Of a stretch of 5,102 bases of DNA, positions 1-5,102 are shown one piece after another. Made by a program: the position numbers and the translations under genes. This DNA is from Pseudomonadota bacterium (GTDB lineage Bacteria; Pseudomonadota; Alphaproteobacteria; Rhizobiales; Methyloligellaceae): positions 1-5,102 of the forward strand of contig JADFHH010000174.1 in the NCBI GenBank assembly GCA_022567275.1. Direction: 5' to 3'. Numbering within the stretch: position 1 is the stretch's first letter; each line of letters starts with the position of its first letter. The notes under the pieces were generated by a model that saw only the letters and a program-made list of their open reading frames with translations, did no database searches and was not told the origin of the DNA.

Positions 1-815
1 AGCCGCGGATAACGCAGTTGCAGCGCGTCAAAGGCGCGCAGCGCCTCATGCGGGCTTTGCCGCGCCGCCACCTGAACCAGATATCCGCCGGGGCGGGGAT
101 TGGTAACCGGGTAAGGAAGCGCTGCCGTGATCTCAGCTACTGCCGGTCCGGGCAATTGTACCGGGGGGATGGGGCGACGCAAACGCGGCCTGTTCGGCGT
201 GACCGGCGCATAGACCGGAGCGGGACGCGCGACAGGCGCCACCATCGCCATTTTGCGTCTGTGAACCGGCTTTGGCGCTGGGCGCACCTTGGCGATGGCC
301 ATCGGCGGCGCGGGCGGGAGGATCGGTTCGGCGCGGGTCCAGTATTTGGTCCGGCACGGCCAGCCGTTTTTCAGACATCCCTTGATCTCGACTTTATCCC
401 GGCCGAGCTTGAGATGTTTCAAATAATAAAGCTTGCCCGCGTCGGGATCGTAAATATAGCCCCGCCAGGTGTTCGGGGCAATTTTCTTTACGTCAACGAG
501 CACGTTGATGCCGACCACGGGCCGGTCGCGCAGAGAGGAGTCCCGATTGTTCTCATCGCGCCAGGGATTGCCGTTTTTATCCAGCGCGTCCTTCAGCCAT
601 ACGAGCTCGCCGCACAGGCTCTGTTCGCCGCATTCGCGCAACTCGATCTTGCCGTTCTCGTCGCTATTCAACCAGGTTCCAAGATCCGTATCTGTAACCG
701 TATCCGCCCGGACGGACGTGGCGGCTACGAGACCGGCCGCGACGAGCGCGCAGGACGTCAATACCGCACGGCGCTTCCATGCCCTACTCCCTGTCCGCCC
801 GGTCGTTGCCTTCAC
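1..815 (-). CDS. Exported DUF2147 protein with Pro-rich linker and partial C-terminal SPOR domain (3' end outside window)
   Basis: At least 271 residues; the frame is open to the window edge. From the GTG at 815, residues 13-37 form a signal peptide: basic WKRR (13-16), a hydrophobic stretch, then SVRA before Asp38 as a likely cleavage site. Residues about 45-163 match DUF2147, a small secreted domain of unknown function: LGTWL, IELRECGEQSLCGELVWLKD, NPWRDENN, RPVVGINVL, WRGYIYDPDAGKLYY, EIKGCLKNGWPCRTKYWTR. Its four cysteines (62, 68, 147, 154) could form disulfides. Residues 164-242 are a Pro/Ala/Arg-rich linker. GYLVQVAARQSPHEALRAFD (244-263) is a typical SPOR start; SPOR domains bind denuded septal peptidoglycan, so a periplasmic, wall-associated protein is likely. 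The true start is probably the ATG at 780, which has AGGGAG six bases upstream but is one base out of frame, as if a single G had been inserted (see findings). The substrate and role of DUF2147 are unknown to me. Confidence 0.82.
   Translation of the reverse strand, partial: MKATTGRTGSRAWKRRAVLTSCALVAAGLVAATSVRADTVTDTDLGTWLNSDENGKIELRECGEQSLCGELVWLKDALDKNGNPWRDENNRDSSLRDRPVVGINVLVDVKKIAPNTWRGYIYDPDAGKLYYLKHLKLGRDKVEIKGCLKNGWPCRTKYWTRAEPILPPAPPMAIAKVRPAPKPVHRRKMAMVAPVARPAPVYAPVTPNRPRLRRPIPPVQLPGPAVAEITAALPYPVTNPRPGGYLVQVAARQSPHEALRAFDALQLRYPR
787..792 (-). promoter_or_regulatory. Strong Shine-Dalgarno for a start at ATG 780-778
   Basis: AGGGAG (792-787) lies six bases before an ATG at 780-778, the best ribosome binding site I see in the window. 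As read, that ATG opens a frame without a signal peptide. Dropping one G at 777-778 gives ATG AAG CGC CGT GCG, i.e. MKRRAV leading straight into the hydrophobic stretch of the DUF2147 protein. The site therefore decides the probable native start. Confidence 0.6.
812..815 (-). other. GTGA stop/start overlap as the sequence reads
   Basis: The fadI stop TGA (814-812) overlaps a GTG (815-813) that opens the frame of the DUF2147 gene. At face value this is a coupled junction like the fadE/fadJ one. It competes with the alternative that fadI ends near 930 and the next gene starts at the ATG at 780, in which case the overlap is accidental. Confidence 0.5.
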
Positions 816-2233
816 GTTCCAGTTCCAGTTCCTTCAATGCCGGTCGCGCGGCTCTTCTTCCCTGAGTCGCTTTTATCAGCCAATTGTGGCGAATCGCCCG
901 ATTGTGTCCGCAATTCAGTTGATTCAATCTTAACGCGCGGTGATTTTCCAGCGGCGCTTTCCAGTATCACTGTCACCCCCATGCCGCCCGCGGTGCACAC
1001 CGAGATCAGCCCTCTGGCCTTCGGCCTGGCGGCCAGTTGCTTGGCCAGTGCGCCAATAATTCTGGCGCCAGTCGCGGCAAAAGGATGGCCAAAGGCGAGA
1101 GAGGAGCCTTTAATATTTAATTTTGCCCGGTCGATGGCGCCCATTGGTTTGTCGCGGCCAAGCACGCGCTGGCAATAATCCGCCGATTCCCATGCTTTGA
1201 GCGTACACAAAACCTGCGCCGCGAAAGCCTCGTGAATTTCATAGAAATCGAAATCTTTCAACTTCAGCCCGGCACGCTGAAGCATTTTTGAAACGGCCAG
1301 CGCCGGGGCCATCAGCAACCCCTCGCCTGCGGTGTAATCGACCGCTGCCGTCTGGGCATGGGTGAGGTATGCCAGCACCGGCAAACCACGTGCTTTTGCC
1401 CACTCTTGCGAGGCCAGCAGCACCGCCGATGCACCATCGGTCAAAGGCGTGGAATTGGCCGCCGTCAAGGTGCCCCGGCTTGAGCGCTCGAAGGCGGGCT
1501 TGAGATCGGCCATCGACGCCAGATCGATATCCGCGCGCAGATTATTGTCGCGGAACACCCCGGCGCATGGCGTCAGCAAATCGTCGAGAAAACCCTCATC
1601 ATAGGCGGCCGCCGCATTTTTGTGGCTGTCAAAGGCGAGCTTGTCCTGCTCCTCGCGGGAAATCTGCCATTCCTGGGCCATCAATTCGCAATGCTGCCCC
1701 ATGGTGAGCCCGGTGCGGGGTTCTGCGGTGCCGGGCGCTTCAGGGGCCAGTTCCGCCGGTGAAAATCCTTTGAAAACAGAGAGTTTATCCATGACACTGC
1801 GTGCCCGCGAGAGCTGAATAAGCCGCTGCGCGAACTTGCGGCGGAACACCACCGGCGAGTCGCTCACCGAATCGGAACCGCAGGCGATGCCGCTTTCGAA
1901 TTGTCCGGTGGCGATCTTCGCGCCAATGCCGATCGCCGCCTGCAGACTGGTGCCGCAGGCCTGCATCAGCGTGATGCCCGGCGTTGAGCGCGCCAGTCCG
2001 GTGCCGAGCACCGCTTCGCGCGCCAGATTCCAGTCCCTGGCGTGGGTCACGATCGCGCCGCCGGTCACCTCATCGATATGGACGCCCTGCAGGCCATAGC
2101 GCTCCACCAGGCCGCTCAGGGCGGTGGTCAGCATTTCCAGATTGGTCAATTCGGCGTACGGGCCATGCGCCCGGCAGAAAGGAATGCGAACCCCCCCGAT
2201 TATCGCCACACGCCGCAGTTTCATTGTTGCCAT
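812..2233 (-). CDS. fadI: FadI-type 3-ketoacyl-CoA thiolase with C-terminal extension
   Basis: A 473-residue thiolase that cleaves 3-ketoacyl-CoA with CoA to acetyl-CoA and a shortened acyl-CoA, the last step of the cycle. It would be the beta subunit paired with the FadJ protein encoded just upstream. Hallmarks are the nucleophile Cys93 in QACGTS, NSTPLTDGASAV (260-271), HEAFAAQ with His334, GHPFAATGAR with His383 (382-391), and the second catalytic cysteine Cys413 in CTAGGMG. RIPFCRA near the N-terminus, LTMGQHCELMA in the middle and the overall layout follow E. coli FadI (436 residues) rather than FadA (about 387). The start at 2233 has AGAGA seven bases upstream; a second ATG at 2224 is possible. 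Family members end shortly after the equivalent of VILE (422-425). Here 47-48 polar residues follow, ending in alternating Gly-Thr and encoded with much lower GC3, probably a frameshift product (see findings). The function call is secure; the native C-terminus is doubtful. Confidence 0.95.
   Translation of the reverse strand: MATMKLRRVAIIGGVRIPFCRAHGPYAELTNLEMLTTALSGLVERYGLQGVHIDEVTGGAIVTHARDWNLAREAVLGTGLARSTPGITLMQACGTSLQAAIGIGAKIATGQFESGIACGSDSVSDSPVVFRRKFAQRLIQLSRARSVMDKLSVFKGFSPAELAPEAPGTAEPRTGLTMGQHCELMAQEWQISREEQDKLAFDSHKNAAAAYDEGFLDDLLTPCAGVFRDNNLRADIDLASMADLKPAFERSSRGTLTAANSTPLTDGASAVLLASQEWAKARGLPVLAYLTHAQTAAVDYTAGEGLLMAPALAVSKMLQRAGLKLKDFDFYEIHEAFAAQVLCTLKAWESADYCQRVLGRDKPMGAIDRAKLNIKGSSLAFGHPFAATGARIIGALAKQLAARPKARGLISVCTAGGMGVTVILESAAGKSPRVKIESTELRTQSGDSPQLADKSDSGKKSRATGIEGTGTGT
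816..832 (-). repeat. Short 6-bp tandem repeat (GGAACT, about 2.8 copies)
   Basis: Read on the minus strand, GGAACT GGAACT GGAAC lies at the very end of the fadI frame and directly before the GTG at 815. It encodes the Gly-Thr alternation at residues 468-473 of the thiolase. Each copy carries GGA, which could act as a weak Shine-Dalgarno for the GTG. A change in copy number would keep the fadI frame but alter this leader. Confidence 0.75.
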
Positions 2234-2259
2234 GACTGGTTCTCTGTAAAACTCAGGGA
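2234..2259 (-). other. fadJ-fadI spacer with a weak ribosome binding site
   Basis: The 26 bp between the fadJ TAG and the fadI ATG leave no room for a promoter plus leader. They contain AGAGA (2245-2241), seven bases before the ATG at 2233, as a weak Shine-Dalgarno. No terminator hairpin is present, so readthrough from fadJ is expected. Confidence 0.5.
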
Positions 2260-4239
2260 CTATCCACTTTTTTCCTGTTGGCGATAATGCAGCGGCCCGC
2301 CGCGAAAAGGAGCGAAGCCGGTTCCAAAAATCACGCCGGCATCCACATGATCGGCGCTGGCAACGATTTTATCCGCCAGGGCGCGCTCGCATTCATCGAG
2401 CATGGGTCTGATCATGTCCCGGCCGAGCCTGGCAAGATCGTCCTCGTCGAAGGACACCTGCTGGCGCTTGGGCTTGCCCTTGTCCCAGACATAAAACCCT
2501 TCGCCGGTTTTTTTGCCGAGCTTGCCATTCTTGACCAGACGATCGAGCTCGCTGTCCTCGACGGGACCCAGATCGAGCGTTTCGGCGACATGCTTGCAGA
2601 TGTCGAGCCCGACGACGTCGGAGAGTTCCAGCGGCCCCATGGGCATGCCGAATTTGAGTGCGGCCTGGTCGATTTTTTCGCGCGGCTCGCCTTCCTGATA
2701 GCGCCGCACGGCATCGAGCATATAGGGGGAGAGCACACGATTGACGAGAAAACCGGGGCAGCTTTTCACGATCAAGGGATATTTTCTGATGCCGGTGACA
2801 AAGGCGCACCCTTTTCGCACTTCTTCCTCGCGCGATCCAGCGCCATGGATCACCTCGACGAGCGGCAATTGCGCCACCGGATTGAAGAAATGCAGGCCGA
2901 TCAGCCGGCCCGGATCCTTCATGGATTTGGCGATATCCTCGATCATCAGCGATGAGGTATTGGTGGCGAGAACCGCGTCCGGTTTCATCTTCGTCTCAAG
3001 GCCGGCGAACAGTTTCTGTTTGATTTCCAGATTCTCGACGATGGCCTCGATCACCAGATCGGCGCGTCGCACATGCTTGCCTTCGGGGTCGGCAATCAGC
3101 CGCGTCATGGCCGCATCGATCGCCTGTTTAGTCTTGAGCCGGCGCCTGAACAGTTTTTTGGCGCGCGCGACAGCCGTTGCCAATTGCTCCTCGCTCAAAT
3201 CCTGAAGGCTTGCCTCCATGCCGCACACCACACACCAAGCGGCGATGTCGCCGCCCATGGTGCCCGCGCCCACCACATGAACGCGTTGCGGCCTGAAGGT
3301 ATCTTTCGGCGCTTCGTTCTTGAGCATTTCGGTGAGCGCGAACACGCGGCGCAGGTTGCGTGCGGTGTCGCTGTTCATCAACGGGGTGAAGGCGGCCGTT
3401 TCGGCCGGTTTCATGCGCGCTGAGCTGTCGCCGAACCGGTCAAACAGATCGATCAGCGCGAAGGGTGCGGGATAATGCTCCTCGCGCACTTTCAGGGCTG
3501 TTTTTTTGCGCATCTGTTTGGCCAGATAGCCGCGCAGGGGCGCCTCACGCAGAAGCCTCTTCCACCAGCTTGCGCCTTTGGATTTGCGCTTCTGCAGGAC
3601 CGCCTTGCGCGCCGCCCAGCGCAACCGGTGACGGGTCGGCACCAGCTGGTCGACAAGGCCGATGGCGCGGGCATGACCGGGGCGCAACATACGGCCCGTG
3701 AGCATCATCTGCATGGCGTCCAAAGCACCGGCGCGTTCAATCGATCGCACGGTGCCGTTGAGACCGGGAAACAGGCCGAGCTTGACTTCCGGAAAGCCGA
3801 GCCGGGTGTCGTCCTCGCGGGTGGCGATGCGGTAGTGGCACGCCAGCGCTAATTCCAGCCCGCCGCCGAGACAAAAGCCGTGAATGGCGGCGACGACGGG
3901 CACGGGCAATTTTTCAATCCGGTCGAACAGAGCGATGGTCGCGAGCACCGCGTCTTCCACATCCTCGTCGCTCTTCATAAGGTCGAACTCGCGGATGTCG
4001 GCGCCGGCGATAAAATTATTTTTCTTGCCGGAAATCAGGATGAGCCCGCGCACCTCGCCGTTGTCAGCCGCGTCTTCGACCGATGCGACGATCGCCGCCA
4101 GCTCTTGCGTAGGTCTGCGGCCAAGCGAGTTCATGGACTCGCCCTCGCGGTCGAAAACCGCCCAGGCGATGTCCTCGAAATCAACCTCGAAACGCCAGTC
4201 CTTGAGTTGTTCGATGTCTGCTGGAGTGATTTCGTTCAT
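2260..4239 (-). CDS. fadJ: FadJ/FadB-type enoyl-CoA hydratase / 3-hydroxyacyl-CoA dehydrogenase (alpha subunit)
   Basis: A 659-residue bifunctional alpha subunit of the fatty-acid oxidation complex. It hydrates trans-2-enoyl-CoA and then oxidises the 3-hydroxyacyl-CoA with NAD+, in the cytoplasm. The N-terminal crotonase domain (about 15-200) has FIAGADI (76-82), GGGLE (125-129) and FPEVKLG (149-155). Glu129 and Glu151 match the two catalytic glutamates of E. coli FadB. A basic linker (about 201-255) leads to the NAD-binding domain: GAGTMGG (324-330), Asp347 at the ribose position, TNTSS (426-430), and GLHFFNPV (448-455) with catalytic His450 and partner Glu462. The first dehydrogenase C-domain includes PGFLVNR and GPLELSDVVGLD; a second begins near 605. 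The protein stops just after RGGPLHY, whereas E. coli FadB and FadJ (about 715-730 residues) continue for some 40-50 more. The start is the ATG overlapping the fadE stop. FadJ is preferred over FadB because the partner thiolase is FadI-like; that choice of name is inference. Confidence 0.95.
   Translation of the reverse strand: MNEITPADIEQLKDWRFEVDFEDIAWAVFDREGESMNSLGRRPTQELAAIVASVEDAADNGEVRGLILISGKKNNFIAGADIREFDLMKSDEDVEDAVLATIALFDRIEKLPVPVVAAIHGFCLGGGLELALACHYRIATREDDTRLGFPEVKLGLFPGLNGTVRSIERAGALDAMQMMLTGRMLRPGHARAIGLVDQLVPTRHRLRWAARKAVLQKRKSKGASWWKRLLREAPLRGYLAKQMRKKTALKVREEHYPAPFALIDLFDRFGDSSARMKPAETAAFTPLMNSDTARNLRRVFALTEMLKNEAPKDTFRPQRVHVVGAGTMGGDIAAWCVVCGMEASLQDLSEEQLATAVARAKKLFRRRLKTKQAIDAAMTRLIADPEGKHVRRADLVIEAIVENLEIKQKLFAGLETKMKPDAVLATNTSSLMIEDIAKSMKDPGRLIGLHFFNPVAQLPLVEVIHGAGSREEEVRKGCAFVTGIRKYPLIVKSCPGFLVNRVLSPYMLDAVRRYQEGEPREKIDQAALKFGMPMGPLELSDVVGLDICKHVAETLDLGPVEDSELDRLVKNGKLGKKTGEGFYVWDKGKPKRQQVSFDEDDLARLGRDMIRPMLDECERALADKIVASADHVDAGVIFGTGFAPFRGGPLHYRQQEKSG
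4236..4239 (-). other. ATGA stop/start overlap between fadE and fadJ
   Basis: The fadE stop TGA (4238-4236) shares two bases with the fadJ start ATG (4239-4237). This 4-bp overlap is a standard sign of co-transcription and coupled translation. The bases before the ATG hold no strong Shine-Dalgarno, which fits re-initiation by ribosomes finishing fadE. Confidence 0.85.
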
Positions 4240-5102
4240 TCAGCCGCCAGTTTTTTTGCACCGGTCTTGCGGTAATGCGGGATGACTTCTGCCGCGTCGA
4301 AATGATCGACGGCAATAACGCGCGCCACGAGCGCTTCAAGCTCCTTCAATGATTTCGCCTCATCCGCCGTAATCACATTCTTACCCTGCGCGTCGCTAAT
4401 CCAGTCATTATTATGGGTGCGCCGGACCGTGCCGGCGCGCACGGCTTTATCGAGTTTCCTGTCCGCCTCTTCGGCGGCGATTGCCTTGCCGAGCGTATGT
4501 TCCAGCAGACCTTGCGGATCGGCTGGATCATCGGTGATGAAAATGTCACGGGTAAGGCGGTCGCGCAGCTCTCCCGGTTGCAGGGCGGCGCGCACGATTC
4601 TCTTGCCCAGCGCGTCGCTGGCTGGTTTTCTGCGCGCACCTAACGGGAATACCAGCGGCCGCAGCACCCAGCGCACCGGCGCAACGGGGAAATTATCGAT
4701 GACGCCTTTCAAGGCCTGTTGAAATGCGTACAGGTGATTTGCGGCGCAATAATCGACGATTATTAAGTCGGATGCGGGCTGTCCGTCATCCTCGAAGCGC
4801 TTCAGCACACAGGACAGGAGATAGAGTTCGCTCAAGGCATCGGCCAGCCGCCCGGTGATTTTTTGTTTGACCTTCAGCCCGCCGCCAAGCACCGCCACGG
4901 TCAAATCGGCCACCAGCGCGAAGCTGCGCGACGAGCGGGCAAGCTGTCGATACCAGCGCCGCGTGACGCTCGCATGCGATGGCGCGCTGGCCAGATGGCC
5001 ACCCGTGAGATTGTCGTCTAAGAGACTGTCGCGGTCCGCCGGGACCCCTGTTGTTCCGCCGTGTCCATCTGCTCGGTGTAGAAGATCGGTGTCGGGATGC
5101 TC
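4236..5102 (-). CDS. fadE: Acyl-CoA dehydrogenase FadE-type, C-terminal part (5' end outside window)
   Basis: This is the last 288 residues of a FadE-like acyl-CoA dehydrogenase, the FAD enzyme that makes trans-2-enoyl-CoA in the first step of beta-oxidation. E. coli FadE has about 814 residues, so the catalytic core lies beyond 5102. The visible part matches the FadE-specific C-terminal domain (DUF1974/ACDH_C). Family-like blocks are LTGGHLASAP (visible residues 32-41), FALVADL with VLGG (about 61-73), LSELYLLSCVLKRFEDDGQ (about 91-109), the VFPLGARRKPASDALG block and, later, DPQGLLEHTLGKAIAAEEAD. The protein ends in a Lys-rich tail, KKLAAE. Its TGA overlaps the ATG of the next gene (ATGA, 4239-4236), so the two are probably translationally coupled. 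Upstream of about 5005 the frame stops resembling FadE convincingly, and codon bias favours another frame (see findings). Identification of the C-terminal domain is secure; integrity of the 5' part is not. A GTG at 4913 is a possible internal start but would give only a domain fragment. Confidence 0.88.
   Translation of the reverse strand, partial: EHPDTDLLHRADGHGGTTGVPADRDSLLDDNLTGGHLASAPSHASVTRRWYRQLARSSRSFALVADLTVAVLGGGLKVKQKITGRLADALSELYLLSCVLKRFEDDGQPASDLIIVDYCAANHLYAFQQALKGVIDNFPVAPVRWVLRPLVFPLGARRKPASDALGKRIVRAALQPGELRDRLTRDIFITDDPADPQGLLEHTLGKAIAAEEADRKLDKAVRAGTVRRTHNNDWISDAQGKNVITADEAKSLKELEALVARVIAVDHFDAAEVIPHYRKTGAKKLAAE

Noticed and set aside
133..378. An 81-codon minus-strand frame starting MSEKRLAVPD.
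   Set aside because: It overlaps the DUF2147 gene in another frame. The DUF2147 frame has clear domain matches across the same bases.
740..760. A lipobox-like LTSC at residues 19-22 of the DUF2147-SPOR protein.
   Set aside because: The cysteine comes before the main hydrophobic stretch, leaving only about four apolar residues ahead of it, so signal peptidase I cleavage after SVRA is more plausible than lipidation.
888..898. An 11-bp palindrome GGCGAATCGCC that might be an operator or terminator stem.
   Set aside because: It has a one-base centre, so no real hairpin loop, and no T-run follows. A palindrome this short is expected by chance.
781..929. A promoter or terminator in the possible fadI to DUF2147 spacer.
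   Set aside because: I found no convincing -35/-10 pair at normal spacing and no stem-loop followed by Ts.
18..1178. A 386-codon open frame on the plus strand.
   Set aside because: It lies antisense to the DUF2147 gene and the end of fadI, is rich in Arg/Pro/Ala, shows no recognisable domain, and is the usual shadow of G+C-rich coding sequence.
2260..2290. A possible frameshifted FadJ-FadI fusion through the A6 run.
   Set aside because: Adding one A does open the frame into fadI, but the linker resembles neither family and the weak RBS plus ATG at 2233 suits a separate thiolase.
2278..2955. A 225-codon plus-strand open frame inside fadJ.
   Set aside because: Antisense shadow; fadJ is unmistakable on the other strand with all catalytic motifs.

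Overview
The window carries four head-to-tail genes, all on the minus strand, so biological order runs from the right end (5102) to the left end (1). It has no RNA genes, mobile elements or CRISPR arrays that I can see. It looks like a fatty-acid beta-oxidation operon from a G+C-rich Gram-negative bacterium. Alphaproteobacteria is my best guess, from the style of the FadJ/FadI proteins and the DUF2147 and SPOR envelope domains. That assignment is inference, not proof.

Layout in transcription order: (1) 5102-4236, the C-terminal third of a FadE-type acyl-CoA dehydrogenase, cut by the window edge. (2) 4239-2260, a FadJ/FadB-type fused enoyl-CoA hydratase / 3-hydroxyacyl-CoA dehydrogenase, joined to fadE by an ATGA stop/start overlap. 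(3) 2233-812, a FadI-type 3-ketoacyl-CoA thiolase, 26 bp after fadJ. (4) 815-1, an exported DUF2147 protein with a Pro-rich linker and the start of a C-terminal SPOR domain, running off the left edge. Genes 1-3 supply the dehydrogenation, hydration, second dehydrogenation and thiolysis steps of the beta-oxidation spiral, so they very probably act as one pathway. Gene 4 is a cell-envelope protein with no evident metabolic link. No promoter or terminator is visible; the operon promoter should lie beyond 5102.

The most notable signal is reading-frame disturbance. At 777-780 an ATG with a good Shine-Dalgarno sits one base out of frame with an otherwise ideal signal peptide, as if one G had been inserted. 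At 930-960 the thiolase runs past its family end into a low-GC3 tail of about 45 residues that a one-base gain in an A-run would remove. At 5018-5102 codon bias and family resemblance suggest a different frame from the FadE frame. The FadJ C-terminus is also short. Either the sequence holds several single-base errors, or these genes are truly altered. I found no convincing new biological system here.
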